Source of the DNA: Cristatella mucedo
Lineage: Eukaryota > Bryozoa > Phylactolaemata > Cristatellidae
Direction of reading: 5' to 3'
Assembly (NCBI GenBank): GCA_009760855.2
Contig: WPIO01000009.1
Coordinates: 7,045,001 to 7,109,000 of the forward strand
DNA: 64,000 nt
Shown here: positions 22,245-34,865 of the stretch, one piece after another
Numbering within the stretch: position 1 is the stretch's first letter
Layout: every line of letters starts with the position of its first letter
Notes under the pieces: model-generated
Seen by the model: the letters and a program-made list of their open reading frames with translations, nothing else
Databases searched by the model: none
What the model was told of the DNA's origin: nothing
Made by a program: the position numbers and the translations under genes

Positions 22245-22480
22245 CCAGCTGTTATGCTGGTCCGTCCTACCAATCTGAACTATTTTAGCTTCAGACCTTC
22301 CGCGGATCGGTTGTTTACCTCTAGTCTGCAATTTGTGTGTCCTTCACAAAATTCAAGTCGCTCGGAGACGGTACCTTCAGTTATTATTCCCCAAAGCTTC
22401 TAACCCACTACCGCCTGACGTCAATTCATATGCTGATTTGACTGCATTCAAAAGGAGCCGGTGACCTACGAGTTCGGCAT
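22245..22480 (+). mobile_element. LINE C-terminal domain fragment, third type
   Basis: One frame gives FPKASNPLPPDVNSYADLTAF followed by KRS, the usual C-terminal APxLWNxLPxxxRxxxxLxxFKxxLK pattern of CR1-superclade LINEs. It matches neither LINE A nor B closely. Confidence 0.5.
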
Positions 22481-23855
22481 AGCGTTGGCTCTGTCTGGAA
22501 GTAATTATCTTTGTGTGACTTCTCTGTTGTGAAGCTGTGCACGGTGTGAGTAAGGAAAGAAGCTACAGGCTCCGTACACAACCAAAGTGAGCTTGCCATT
22601 TTTCCTGTTTGGTTTACTTACCTGCATACGATTGAGTGACTGTTCCTAACCGTAGGTCTAACGACACAAGCGGCCGTGAAGTTTTTTCGCTTTTGCATGC
22701 TTGGCTAAACAGGATACCCTTGCTTATTCAATAACCATTGTCAACTGCTTGTTTACGATATGTGTTGTATAGTGCGAAAATACGACTACGTTCTCTGACG
22801 GTTCTACGAAAGAGACACGTCATCTTTGTTACTATTGTTATTACATATGTAGATCATCAATTCGGCAAAATAGGGGCACTGATAATCGCTGTCATCTCCG
22901 AAAGTGCTTGCATATCGTATCAGATATAAGTTTCATAAAAAGTCGATTTTATTGGTGACATACCTACAAATAACTGTGCCACTTATTAGGGAATATCTGA
23001 ACCTAACTTTTATTTCTCTGAAATAACTGGTAACCAGGCTTCCCATCGTAGAGCTGGCTCCTTAAACTTCCTGTACAATGAAGGTTAAGAAAATGTAGGC
23101 TGATCCAACAGACGCATCTATAGAGCTACAGAAGAGCCACTATTGCTATCCACCCACCCTAGCAGCAGGCAATAAATGATTGTCATCAGCTGCAGTACTC
23201 AAGCCCATGACCTGGTTGTGACGTACCTGCACTTTGCCCCAAGGCAAGGATTCAGGGGCAAAGGTCAGCTGATACGACAGCCTCATTTATTAAGTGGTTT
23301 AAGAGCATTGACGGCTACCACGATCGCTTGCAGATGAGCAATACAGGATTGCCCACTGCAGCACTCAACCCCAACCCCCCCCCCCCATCTGGGTCGTTCT
23401 GTGGGAGTGCCGTAGCCCTGGGCTAAGACTGTGCCATCAACCAGCCTAAAATCTTTTAGAAACCCAACCCTGAGCTGCTGTGCTTCAAAGCTATGAAATT
23501 ACTCCAGACTCTCGGACGAACTCTGACTAGACGACCTTTTAAAACTAGTAAAAAGCCAAGCACACGTTCATTACAATAGTTTCTCCGTTAGCGAGTTATC
23601 AGTTATCACTGATCTATTGGCTTGCTTTCTTTCCAGCGAATATAAAGTGTGCAAAGAAGGATTCAGCTCCCTTAGGGCACTACTCACATGTTTTGCTATT
23701 ACTAAGTGGTTGGTAAACTCTTAAAGTGCTACAGATCATGCGTACATATATTTTGAAGTGAGCGTACGAGTGGGCTGGTCAGGACGGAGATAGCCGGACA
23801 GGATAGGGTGTGCTGAGCTCAGTCTGGGCACAAAAACAAAGTTGCTCGTCAGCCA
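22481..23855. other. No gene; SINE-like and poly-C remnants
   Basis: 23290-23440 resembles the tRNA-like sequence at 17940-18105 and includes a C-homopolymer (about 23375-23387). 23640-23700 carries a degraded version of the LINE A/SINE-1 tail (AAAGAAGGATTCAGC then CCCTTAGGGCACT). Otherwise unrecognised. Confidence 0.35.
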
Positions 23856-24590
23856 TCGCACGTATTACGTAGAATTGCATTCATGACATCCCGTCTCGAC
23901 TTCTGCAACTAACTGTTAGCTGGCCTACCGGAATGTACGATCAGGCGATTGCGGCTGGTGCAAAACTCCGCAGCTAGGCTTGTCTGTCGTGAGCGTCTCA
24001 GTTGCCACATTACTCCACTTCTCGACGACCTGCACTTGCTACCAGTAAAGCAACGGATTGACTTCAAGGTTTTGTCTCTCACTTTTAGATCACTTCATTC
24101 TTTGGCTCCAGCCTATCTCTCAGACCTACTCCCCCACCGGGCCAAGCATCGTACCAACCGCTTTTTGGAGTAACATAGTCTACAAATATTTCGTACAAAC
24201 CTCAAATCCTTTGGAGACGTGCATTTAGTTCGAATGCTCCCAAAGCCTGGAACTCTGTCCCGACTTGCGTCAGAACATCCCTTGACTTGACCACATTTAA
24301 ATAGAATTTAAAAACGCACCTATTTAGGACAGCATTTAGTGGGTCCCTGTGATTCGTCCTTCATGTGCTTATGCGTGCTGACACTCTGCCTACTGCCACT
24401 AACCACATTTACACGCTGACCCTGTGCAAGTCACCACTAACCATGTTATTCATTTTGTTTGTTTTTCAAGCACGATTTCACTTACCATTCAATTGCATTT
24501 CCCTTTGCAGCAAATTTAAAGCGCCTAGAGAGAGACTAAGTTCTCTGAGGGTGCTTTATCAAGTACATTATTATTATTTTTATTATTAGA
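23856..24590 (+). mobile_element. LINE A 3' portion
   Basis: Runs from the FVTSxLDFCN-like region through RLVQNSAARLVCRERLSC and LAPAYLSDLLPHRAKHRT to the 3'UTR, an 8-bp hairpin and an (ATT)n tail. The frame 23949-24173 is open. Confidence 0.85.
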
Positions 24591-24740
24591 ACGCCGAGCT
24601 AGTTATTGAAAATGAGTTGCTCCTTTAACGCAGCTGACATTTGGCCTGGAAAACTGGCAGCTATTCGTTTTGTTTTAATCAAAGCTGTACAACGGTGCAG
24701 CTGCTAGCCCAAGGTTTATGCTGTTGAGTACAATGATAGG

Positions 24741-24871
24741 CAGGCAGGAGGGGTACCACAGACATGCAGGAGGGGGATCAAAGACATGCTGGAGGTGGTC
24801 CAAAGTCAGGCAGGAGGGAGATCAAAAGCAGATAGGAGGTGGTCAAAGGCAGGCAAGAAGGGGATCGAATG
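24741..24871. repeat. 22-bp minisatellite, six units
   Basis: Six units of 21-22 bases on a CAGGCAGGAGGGGGATCAAA theme. The purine-rich strand is the plus strand. Confidence 0.9.
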
Positions 24872-25057
24872 CAGTCGTTAGGGTATCAAAGGAAGAAGGA
24901 AGGTGAGACTGAGAGACTTGTAAATAGAAACGTACGGCTCAAACAAGTCGTTCTTGTCGACAATAGTAGCAAGACGGACGACGCCTACAGTAAACCAAAA
25001 GAGAGACCTAGAAGAGATCCCCGGGCTCACTGACTGAAAGAATCAATCGCATTCGAC

Positions 25058-25320
25058 ATCAAAGCTCTGCGATATTTCTGTTACCATCGAATGACTGGAC
25101 AGGATGACCAATGTCGGTTTGCGTAATGGCTCTGAGGACTTCCTCTGTTCGTGACGACTAACTTGGCAGCCAATGGCAGTTTGACGTCGAGGCTCTGGAA
25201 TATGTTCACAATTTTTATCGATTGACTTTACAACCAATGTCTGTCGACGTGAACGCTCTAGCGATCTTCCACTGAGCTAGAACCTGAGTCACTGGCTGCA
25301 CAGTCAGTCAAACTCTGGCC
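25058..25320. repeat. Diverged tandem repeat with 63-bp period
   Basis: At least three, probably four, units share GGCTCT or GCTCT near the start, a region around ATCGA-TGACT, and CCAATG followed by GACG at the end. Two adjacent units (from about 25125 to 25250) are exactly 63 bases and another is about 66. The period is a multiple of three and a minus-strand frame is open across 25237-25043, giving an RRQT-containing repeat. No other coding sign is present. Confidence 0.55.
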
Positions 25321-25532
25321 AGACAATAGGCGACCAGAGAGGAACTACGAGATCGATGTCATCGAACGGCACCGATTTATCCACCAGAACTAGCATGGAC
25401 TCAAGTAAAGTCAGCTCTCTGGCGAAGGTCACTAGACAATATCCTATTCTCAAAATGAATTCATAACTAACCGCTACAATATAGCCTTGCTGTTGGGAGA
25501 CAAAAAGTACATAGGAGGTTGCATTCACATCG

Positions 25533-25862
25533 ATGGCAAGAGTCCGGCTAATTTTGAAAGATTACCAGCACCAGAAAGATGAAAGCTCCGACTATCTATC
25601 CATTGGACTTTTAGAGCCATTCAATTTCACACTTTCCATACTAGAAGGAGGAAATTGCAAAGCGACACCTGGAGCAACAGTGCATTGCTCTGTAGAGCAT
25701 CACGTTGAACAACTCCATACGGCCGAGGGCGAAACCCTACACCCAGCTTCAAGTTCACCGTCACTGCCTCCTGAATTATTGCCAACAAAACCAGCTTTTT
25801 TAGCACCGCGAATTGACTTTGGAGAATCTGTCTTTCGAAAATATACTTCGTTTACTCGATGA
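25533..25862 (+). CDS. Unidentified 109-residue open frame
   Basis: The frame starts at ATG 25533 and is free of stops. The N-terminal part is charged; the C-terminal half is rich in Pro, Ser and Leu. I recognise no domain, and it is not part of any repeat family identified here. It could be a first exon, a fragment of an old element or chance. Confidence 0.2.
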   Translation: MARVRLILKDYQHQKDESSDYLSIGLLEPFNFTLSILEGGNCKATPGATVHCSVEHHVEQLHTAEGETLHPASSSPSLPPELLPTKPAFLAPRIDFGESVFRKYTSFTR

Positions 25863-26449
25863 ATGAAAGCAAGCATATCGTTACGGTTTAACTGAGAAAG
25901 TTAAAGCGGCTAGAGCGTATCAGAGAAGTATTTAAAATAATCACGGATTAAATTTCTCACCTGTGGATTACCGATAAATATTGTGACAGTGCAGACATCG
26001 CTGCTGGCTTGATTGTATTAGAACGTCGAATGGTTTTAGTGGCCTTTTGCTACCATAGTTACAATTGGCCACTGTTTAGGCTTGGTAACCGCTTTGATCC
26101 TCATCCGAGTACACTTAGTCATAGGAAAGTATGTAGTAACTGGGATCTCAGAGTCGGGGACGCCACAGAAACCACGCTCCAACCGAGGTTAGAGCAGTGT
26201 GAGACCATCCCATTTGACGTCACAAGCTCTCAGCAGTTACAGCTTTAACCCAACGACTCAGCATTTCTGAGACCAGGGCTGGGACTTGGCTAGGGGCTCC
26301 GAACAACTAGTTCACTTAATTTCTGCCAAGCTGGAAGTATGGGAAGGTGAGGTCAAGTGATTGGGAAGGTGGGGTCAAGTAGTTGCAACCCCTCTGCTGG
26401 TACTGGTCTGGCCCGTGGCTTGAGGCGATATCCTGCCATACTCTATGCT
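25863..26449. other. No gene seen
   Basis: Ordinary sequence; an imperfect duplicated stretch (GGGAAGGTGAGGTCAAGT, then GGGAAGGTGGGGTCAAGT) lies at about 26341-26385. Confidence 0.3.
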
Positions 26450-27170
26450 ACAGCAGCCATTTATACCATGAGCCTTTTGTAACTGTGGTTTTAATTCCAA
26501 CTTATGCAGATTGGGGTTCCGGGTTTACCCTCCAAATTTCACGCCATTGTGCATGCAAACTGTCCGGCTTTGTCCTTATGGCCTGGACCCCAAGAGTTAG
26601 AGCTCTGATGCATCTGCCATGGCCATTTTAATCTTCGAGCGACAGCAGTTTTGATTCCACATTTCAGAAAACCTATTCTGGATTAACCGCCGAATTGTGT
26701 ACGTTCTCATGAAACGGCCTCCAGTGGCCCGGCACAGTAAGCCCATACAGTTTCGAATGGCGATACAGCTGCCATTTCCAGCCGTGCTTTTGCAACCATA
26801 ATATAGCAAATAGTTTTCCTGGTTTACCCGCATTAGTTACGAGGATGTGGATATGAGATAATAATAATAATAATAATAATAATTCACTTGATAAAGCGCC
26901 CTCAGAGAACTTAATCTCTCTCTAGGCGCTTTACATTTGCTGTAAAGTGAAATCTCACACAATCGTCTCAAACGGCACGGCCAGGCCAAACGCACGAAAT
27001 ATTCCAAATGCAACACAGCTGGCACTCAGCTACCACTTCAACAAACAGCGTTGCTCAAGCGAGGTTTAGATTTTAAATTATAGAGAATGGTAATTCTAGT
27101 TTACCCACTAAATTTCGTGCGATTGCACTGTCGCGCCGTAATGCAATGGCCACTAACGGGCCGAGCGAGT
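26450..27170 (-). repeat. Satellite monomers (~165 bp), minus orientation
   Basis: Two to three diverged monomers matching the array at 55840-57890 in reverse: the GGAATC-type boxes lie near 26485, 26643 and 26788, and the GGTTTACC-type boxes near 26530, 26690 and 26825. A partial monomer continues at 27060-27170 beyond an inserted LINE A tail. Confidence 0.65.
26857..26955 (-). mobile_element. LINE A tail fragment in satellite
   Basis: (AAT)n followed by the 3' hairpin and a few bases of 3'UTR, inserted in satellite monomers. Confidence 0.8.
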
Positions 27171-29055
27171 CGCCAGGCAATGCCAAACTGCAGTACACCT
27201 ACCATATCCAAAGTAAGGTTCTCGCATTAGCTATTTTAAATAAAAACTACTACACCCTGTGTTTCAAGGTAACCGAAGAAATTCATCTGCCATTCGGCAG
27301 TAGTAGTGCACTAGTGCATATAGGTTCGACAGTCAGGCCAATCACGTGCTCGCCCAAAGAGCTTCTCTCAGGGATTAACTTTCTACTGTATAGAATGTTT
27401 CCCAAGACTATACTGCCTCATTGAAATATTACTAACAAAACAAGCTCAACCTGAATTTGATACTAATATGAATATAATTATCTAGACTCTTTTCTCAATA
27501 AATTAGAGTATCAATGCAGCTGGGCGTTTCTCTCACATAAGCATACCTACAAAGATTGTATCTAGGATTGTCAATATCTTGAAGCACATCTTAGTTAATG
27601 CTATATTAGGAGATATTTAGAAAAACCTTTTTCAATAAAATTAAATATTTAGCATGCAAAGCGAGAATTCCGGCTAAGGATAGTCGATTAATGTTAGCCT
27701 TGCATTTGGGAATTCAGGATTGCTAAAGGCTTAAAGTGATATACTTTTTTAAATGATCGTTATTTGACACGTCGGATTACAAAAGAAACCAAATCCTCCG
27801 TCAATACGCAAATGCCACAGTGCTAACAAAGGTAAAACTTTACGTGTTTAAAGTAGCCTGCAGCTTTAAGTGTATCGTGGCGTTCTGGATGAACAGCGAA
27901 GCTGGTACCCTTAACCGAGAGTCCAAGGATACGACATCGTGGGAGGGACAACTAATCCACGACCTCACGACGAATCACGTGCAGCACATCAGCACTCAGT
28001 TCCTCTACTGGCAGCACGCAATGATTCGTCAAAGTAATTTCGACGTCATAATTGCACATTTATTTCTTTTTGTCATGACATGGGTAGGTACTATTCGATG
28101 GAAAAGAACGAACTGTTCGAGTGATGGCAAGGTTTAGCTTGCTAAATGCAAGCAGAGAAACGTTGACGCATTGTCAATGAATGGTCTTTTGACATTACAC
28201 ATGGTCCCGGGACCCGATGGAGAACCTGTTCAATAAAATAAGCAAGCTCTAAGAAAAAGCTCAGAAATGGCATTCAAAAGAACTATATTGTCAGCATATT
28301 TTCATAGGTGCACACTCAGCAGAGAGTTAATCTCTAATTGCTATTGCCGGGGTACATTGCAGCTTTGTTGCGAGGATTAATTAAAGCAAAAGTTTTCAGG
28401 CAAGTTAAAATGCTCTAGTTTGAGTAGTTTTCTCCATTTTTTTAGGAGGGCGCACGAATTTCTAACTGATATATTTTTATACCCTCCGTCAATTCAATAC
28501 GTGTAGATACGAAAGGACAATTGTACTAATTCGACAGAGTTGGTATGACGCATAACTCTACAATAAGCAAAATATTGTAGAAATAAGTGCTCGTAGCGAG
28601 CAAGTTTAGATTGAAACTTTCATGACGATTCAAATATAAGTTCTACGCGATATAGAACTTCACGATGCTGTCTTCGCTACGTTACCATTAATGTACCACT
28701 GAACGTGCATTAGCCGGACAATAAACCTTGAAGCTGTTGCCCATAATAAGCTTACCTCGGAAGTAAAGCTATACAATACTACATGCCCGTAATAGTAGAA
28801 AATCTGGAGCACAATTTAGCATCAACTTGAGGTGGAGTCTACGCTGTAAGGAATAAAAGAATAACGAACAATCGTCAAGAGACGAACTTTTGGCCTGGCA
28901 AGTAAATATTGAAATTCACGTCCAAGCCCAAGTGGTTCTCTGCTCAGAGGACGCCCTGTACAACTAGAACATTGCGGCCCGTGGGAATTACATTGTTTTA
29001 TTATCTTGAGCAACGGAGTTTATTAATATGACTGATAACTGTTGCTGTGCAACGC
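27171..29055. other. No gene seen; partly AT-rich
   Basis: Short frames only (the longest 27820-28137, no recognised features). 27430-28800 is AT-rich. Nothing supports a gene or repeat. Confidence 0.35.
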
Positions 29056-29400
29056 TTACTTTGGAAATGGAAGCTACAGGGCAGTTTGAAAATATATGGC
29101 GGCTCACTGAGCAGGACCATTGGAGGCCGATTGTGTGAGAATGTGAGAATGCAATGGCGTTAAAGTGACGTTAAAGTAGGTTAATAAACCCAGAACATTA
29201 TTTTCAATAATGAAGACCCAAAACCGAAGTTGTCTGACAACTTTTTAGGAAATAGATGCTGTATCGCAGTTCGAAAATGTAGGTGGTGGCTCATTGGGCC
29301 ATCGCCCAGTGCAGAATCTCATGCAATTTGAAGGGTAAACCTAGAACACCATTCCATGTAAGTCGGACTAACAGCCCCAGCTCCTGATTCCTAATGTGGA
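29056..29400 (+). repeat. Satellite monomers (~165 bp), plus orientation
   Basis: Two diverged monomers with ACCATTGGAGGCCGA, ATAAACCCAGAACATTATT, TCGCAGTTCGAAAATG and GGTAAACCTAGAACACCATT, all characteristic boxes of the 55840-57890 array. Confidence 0.65.
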
Positions 29401-30434
29401 AATGGCAGCTTTTTCGCAGTGTATCCTGTTGTATTGCATTTTTTTCGCCGGACCAAGCCCCAGCGAGCATAAAAGCTAGGGCGAGTACGAGTAGCACAGT
29501 CCTCAAGTCGTATAGTTTAAAGTCGCAGGTCTTGCAGGTTTCAGTTCGAGACACTTACCTTCAGCTTGACGCACGTTCGCTCGCTCACACACACACACAC
29601 ACACACATTGATCGAAGCACTACTTGCCGGTATATCCTAGCAGCTCATCTATTTTATACCAGCTCAGCTCAACCTGATGTGAGTTATTCTAAGCAATAAT
29701 TGTATCCAAGAAAATACTCTAATTATGAACACCTACTTAAACCAGCATTCCTTAGCAATGTTACCCATTGTGGACATTTGCCAGCCGCTTTCGACATGGA
29801 TTATGACGTCATTAAACGTTATTGTTGGTTAATTACAGGCTACGAGTTACTTAAACTTGAGTAACCCACCCCTTACTGCCACGGAAAGGAACAGCAAGAG
29901 GAGACTGTGAGGCGATGTTATGCACGCAGCCAGCCTTTAGCTGCCATTGGTCACTCGACGTACATCTCCGTACTGCCGAAGCTGCCCCGGGCATTCCAGC
30001 CTTAAGTTGGCAACCGGAAGTGTCAATCAACAAGAAGGCCGATACTATCTATGCAAGGGATATCAGCTTCAGCACTACCACTCCCAGCTCGGGCGGTTTC
30101 TAATTGATCACGTGACTGTTGGATGCTTCCTCTTTTCTTTCCTGCTGTCCGGGGTGGACAGATGATCCACTGTCTTTCACAAACTCTGCACTAATTCACT
30201 TGGCATTAAATCATGATATAGTGGATTCCCTTGCAAGAAAAGGCTCCGGCCTGCAAGTAGGCCCTCTTCCATGTGGAGTATTCCTATTTGCCGAGAGACT
30301 CAAATATGGCCTACAACTTAACAGAATTTATTTATTATCAATGTAGCTTCGTAAGACAATTGATGCAGACTTAGTAATCTCTGGTTATTTAAACAAGCCA
30401 GAAGTTCTCCGCTGGATACGACTTTGGAATGCAT
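29401..30434. other. No gene; short (CA)n
   Basis: A (CA)n microsatellite lies at 29585-29608. Overlapping open frames on both strands at 29850-30350 have no recognised features. Confidence 0.35.
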
Positions 30435-30658
30435 TTTCTCGATCCTATCTGCGATTGCGTGCTGAAACTATGCATGCTGACACTAACAACACTTTCATGC
30501 TGACCCTATTCATGTCACCCCTAACCATGTTATTCATGTTGTTTATCAAGCATGATACCACTCACCATTCAACCGTGTTCCTTAGCAGCAAATTTAAAGC
30601 TTCTAGAAAGAGATTGGGTTCTCTGAGGGCGCGTTATCAAGTGCATTATGATTATTAT
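30435..30658 (+). mobile_element. LINE A 3' end
   Basis: 3'UTR with the TGCATGCTGACACTAACAAC region, hairpin (AAAGCTTC-type, mutated) and tail. Confidence 0.75.
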
Positions 30659-30676
30659 GGCATAGTACTCTGAGAT

Positions 30677-30754
30677 TTTTCAAGTGCATAAAAAGAGAAT
30701 GAGTTCTCTAAACGCGCTTTATCAAGCGTGTTATTATTATTATTATTATTGCTC
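30677..30754 (+). mobile_element. LINE A tail remnant
   Basis: Short hairpin-region remnant (GAATGAGTTCTCT, then GCGCTTTATCAAG) with (ATT)n to about 30750; it sits at the edge of the Tigger copy. Confidence 0.7.
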
Positions 30755-32190
30755 CAAATAACGACGAGCAGTTTGCAGTAAATGCATTGCCTCTTTGGTA
30801 CTTTCGTTACTCTGAAAAACTTCCAGCAATAGCATATCATATCAACATATCATATCAGGGTCTTCTTTGTCGTTTTCATCATTCCCATGTTGATGATGCT
30901 TTCGCTGTACTTGACTGCAAATTTCAGACTCGTTTTACACGCCATGGCATGAGACTTCTTTATCACATTCTACAGAAGCCTCCAAATCTTCTTGCGTTAC
31001 TGCTTCTCCTAGCTCAGTAGCCGCTGCTGGAATCGGCCGAGCATCCTCATCACCGAGGTCCAAACGAACAACTGGGAAACCAGCTCTTCTAAAAAAAAGC
31101 TTCAGATCGTAGTCGTAATGGCGACAATGCCAACCACGCCAGCTTCACTGTGTGCAAGACAACTAGCGCAGCATTAGAATGTGCATAGTCAATAATTGTG
31201 AATCCTGCCTCGATAGCCAAAGGCGTTTAATGCATAAATTGTGTTCACTGTAAGACTTTCACTGTGCGGATGATTCATTAATCCATCGGCTTCGTAAGAG
31301 ATGTTGTGTTCGGTGTAATAAACTCCAGTTGGTAATGTTGAGCTGCCCTTCTACTCTATGATTAGCCACGTTATCGGGCACAAATAATCACTTTCCGATT
31401 GTCCAGCTCTTGATCAAATTTAAGAAGAATATCAGCCCACATTCGACTGGTCATCGAAGAGTTGCTGCTACTGGAATACAATAAATACATACAATAAAAT
31501 GAAACACGGTAAAGGCGGTCGAGCTGTTCGAGAGCACCACGGATTTTTAAATATCGCCACTGGGTAGCCTTCTTTTAGTGCCGTTAGCTTTGCAGAGAAG
31601 AATCACAGTTATTCATTCTTTCTGCGCCTTTACACCAGTTGGTTGAGTATCAGAGATGTCTAACGTGCCAGTGGGCCTCGATTTGTACAATAGGTCTGTT
31701 TCGTCGGCATTAAAGATATCGGTTGCAGCATACTCTTCAATTAAGGCGGACAAGACGCTGGTAATCCAATTTTCGGCTCTGGTATTACCTGCAGCAGCTA
31801 TTTCACCGCTAATCTTCATAAACGCAATGTCATGCCGAATTGGGAAGGCTTTAGCCTGCCATTTTTGTAACAAATGACGCACGTTCAAGCGTCAAAGCTA
31901 GATGCCTTGCCTTCTCCATCAATAATTGGCTGCCAATCGCTGTACTTTGCAGCCTTTTTTTATAAAGGCCATTCCATCAGCAAAGAAGTAATTTTGTTCG
32001 TTTGGAGCTCCACGTCGTTTTTCCTGTTCAGATTCACGTTAGTTAGCCCTTCGTGGCGAATCTCTTTTTCTTTTTTGCTTGTTTGCTTCTTTTTTGCTTT
32101 CTTTATTTTGAGATAGTCGCCTGACTCAGGCTGAACTGCTCACCAACAGCAGGCCGTTTTTTCATTTTAACATCTCCAAACTTGCAGTTC
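30755..32190 (-). pseudogene. Tigger/pogo-like transposase remnant, copy 2
   Basis: The minus-strand N-terminal part (about 32170-32050) has VGEQFSLSQATISK, a psq/CENPB-type helix-turn-helix. The frame 31888-31613 is open for 91 codons with TDIFNADETDLLY followed by a TLDISDTQPTG segment, matching the NADETGLFY signature that holds the first catalytic Asp of pogo transposases (the usual Gly is Asp here). The later DDE region extends to about 30760 with several frameshifts. It aligns with the copy at 14530-15720. No terminal inverted repeats were identified. Confidence 0.8.
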
Positions 32191-33014
32191 CTCAATTGTA
32201 AGCGTGTTTGTTTCAAAGAATTTATTTATTAATACGATTAGTTTATGATTAGTTTTCTAATCATATAAATGTGATTAGAATTTATTAATATGACTATATT
32301 AATATGATTAGTTATTGGTCCGTTACAAATGACGATTTTATAGTTGGGCAACCCTAACTAGTTCGGGTAGGGGTACAACTCGTCCAATGTGCTAAGCCCT
32401 TAGCTACCAATGCTGCGACGATAACAACGCCACACTGTATTCCGCACGAAAATGCAACACAACGTATCGGAAAGTGTTCTTTTTCTTGTATGCTGACTGC
32501 ATATTGCAGCTAATACAACAAGGTGACTTCCAGCCGACTCCCTAACAGACTTAGAGCAGCTCCCGCTCAGTGCTAAGACTCACCGAAATGCAACCGCTGT
32601 CCCTAGAGAATTGTCTCCAGACTGAGCCATATATATTGGCCAGAGCATACTGCATACATACATGCATACAGCATACGTACATAAGTGATCACCATAGCCT
32701 CATCCGTAGGTAATCATATATGCCCCGTGTTTTCGCGGTTATTTCATAAGGGGCTCTATTCAATTTCAGCATGAAAGCTCATTGTTCATAGGCCGAGCTC
32801 TTGGTCGCAATTCACGTTTAGCTTTCAAGCTCATAGTCCATAACCGTGGGTCATTACAGCATGCAAACAGCATGCCGTCAATAGGCGAGCCTTATACGTT
32901 GTAAATGTATGCACTTAAGCGATGTGCAAATTGAAGTAAAACTCAACTCCTGTTCTTATAAGTGGAGTGATCTAGTATCCGTAATTCGTTAAGGCAGAGT
33001 TTCCATTGCACACA
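32191..33014. other. No gene seen; AT-rich with short palindromes
   Basis: 32220-32330 is AT-rich with repeated TAATATGATTAG-like words and a small palindrome (GATTAGTTTTCTAATC). This may be the 5' end of the Tigger copy. 32640-32690 has a degenerate CATACATA tract. Confidence 0.35.
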
Positions 33015-33550
33015 ATTTGCAAGAATCCGGGAGCCAGAACGGCTATTCTTACAAGGGGAGTATTCCTGTTCTTACCCTGACCCACAAGGCCCACCACGGC
33101 TTGGCTCATTCTTACCTAGCTGAACTGCTGCACATGTTTCAGCCTGTTCGCGCCCTTAGGTCCTGTGTGGATAATAAATTAGCTGTTCCGTTCCTCAGCT
33201 TAAAGACCGTTGACAACAGAAGCTTTAGCTCTGCAGTTCCTAGACTGTGGAACTTGCTTCCACAATTCTTAGGCAACGGCGACTACTCTTCTGCTGCCGA
33301 CTATGGCTCATCCTTTTCAGCGATCCTGAACAGCTACTTTCATGCTACTCACTACTTCCACTGCTCTCCTGACTCCGATATGCTTTCCACTTTCTCTTTG
33401 CTGTGTGAGACAAAGTCTGTTGGCTACCGAATGCGTACCGAAACCCGCTTAGGCTGTAAGTGTGCTATACAAAACTCTCCTGTGTAACACCCACATGGTC
33501 TTTATGACTTTTTGGAGTTACTGACGGAGATACATGACATTAAATTACAT
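33015..33550 (+). mobile_element. LINE B 3' portion
   Basis: A mostly open 156-codon frame (33017-33487) covers the LINE B C-terminus: LRSCVDNKLAVPFLSLKTV, RLWNLLPQFLG, SSAADYGSSFSAIL and the VGYRMRTETRLGC end. The tail near 33530-33550 is ACATTA-like. Confidence 0.85.
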
Positions 33551-34865
33551 ATATCCGATATTCTTACAGGCAGAGTCAATATTACCCAACTTGTGCACTG
33601 AGTTATCCACCCTACTTTATTTGCAACACGCTCGTTTGGCTCCTGTTTATTTTCCGGTCCACGGCTACCATTCTTAACTCTTGGCTTACACTTTGAGATA
33701 GCACGCTTGCACATAGACGACGTTTTGGCATGCGCTTGTCCACTGTGTTACAATATGAACTATATAATCTCGTCTATCCCAGCTGAGAGCCATGCATTTT
33801 TGTGCGAATTAACTTCGCGAAGGCCAACCTAATGAATTTGATCACGTAGATCTAACTCAAGTAACTCAACAATATCGCTTGACGTTTAGTCTAAATCTGC
33901 CCGTCGACTAAAACGCAGTACAGCCTACTAAGTCTGACCTCTCTTTCGACGCGAAGAGCCACATTTGACACCATCAATCAGCCACCGACGGAGCATTCAC
34001 GAGGCACCAAACTTAGCATCAGCAGGCACCCTGGCTCCGAGGCATTGACTAAGTGACTAAGCCATCCATTTATAACGTTCAATGATGCACCACCATGGCT
34101 TGACAGCTGGCGAGCAGAATGAGCCAGTCACTGTGACAGTCTAAGCTCTACCGGGCAGCAATGCTGCTTCGGAAGCCAGGTGGCCACTAGGGGGATACGA
34201 GCCGGCAGGTGCTGCTAGAGAACAGCTAGGCTGCTTGCGAAGCCGGGTGGCCAATGTGGGGGGCACGATCTGGTGGGTGCTGCTAGAGAACTGGGATACG
34301 AGTGAAAAATGTCCGAAAACGAGCTGAGCCACGCCTGGGCTAATGAATGCGCCGTGTTGTTGCTGAGAAGTAACGCACAGAAGCAAGCGAAGGCAGCGAG
34401 ACATAGGCACTTGCCTTTCAGTATTGACTTCGTTTCCTTGGTCTGACCTATGTTTGATCATTTTATATTTGGTCAGCTTGGAAGAGTAGCGCTCGACCTT
34501 GTAGCCTCGCTGAAATATCTTGCGAATGAATACTCTTCATGAGGCTTGGCAGAGGCAGCAATGCAGGCAAGGCACTTACAAGCAAGGCTGCTAGCGCCTG
34601 GGTCATTGACTTGGGGTAAAATAGTTACACTTCACGACCACTTCGTGGATTAGAGTTCTGCAGCTGGCAATTCTTAGTTGCCAGCAACGAACTGGTTGAT
34701 AGCAGCAAATGCTCTTCCTTCGAAATATGGGTTAGACTTTTTGAGAGGCCGATATAGCTTTTTTTACTTGACAGTTGCCCAACAGAGTTCATGGATGTGA
34801 CCTAGTTAAAAAGCATCCAAATGCTTCTTAGCAAAATAAAAATGGGCCCGATTTGTGTAACTTTC
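33551..34865. other. No gene seen
   Basis: No recognisable gene or known element, apart from the short direct repeat listed separately. The minus-strand frame 34461-34141 spans that repeat and is probably chance. Confidence 0.3.
34163..34297. repeat. 67-bp direct repeat, two units
   Basis: Units at 34163-34229 and 34230-34297 share GCTGCTT, GAAGCC, GGTGGCCA and GGTGCTGCTAGAGAAC. Confidence 0.8.

Noticed and set aside
34141-34461. 106-codon minus frame as a gene
   Set aside because: It spans a 67-bp direct repeat and has no recognised domain.
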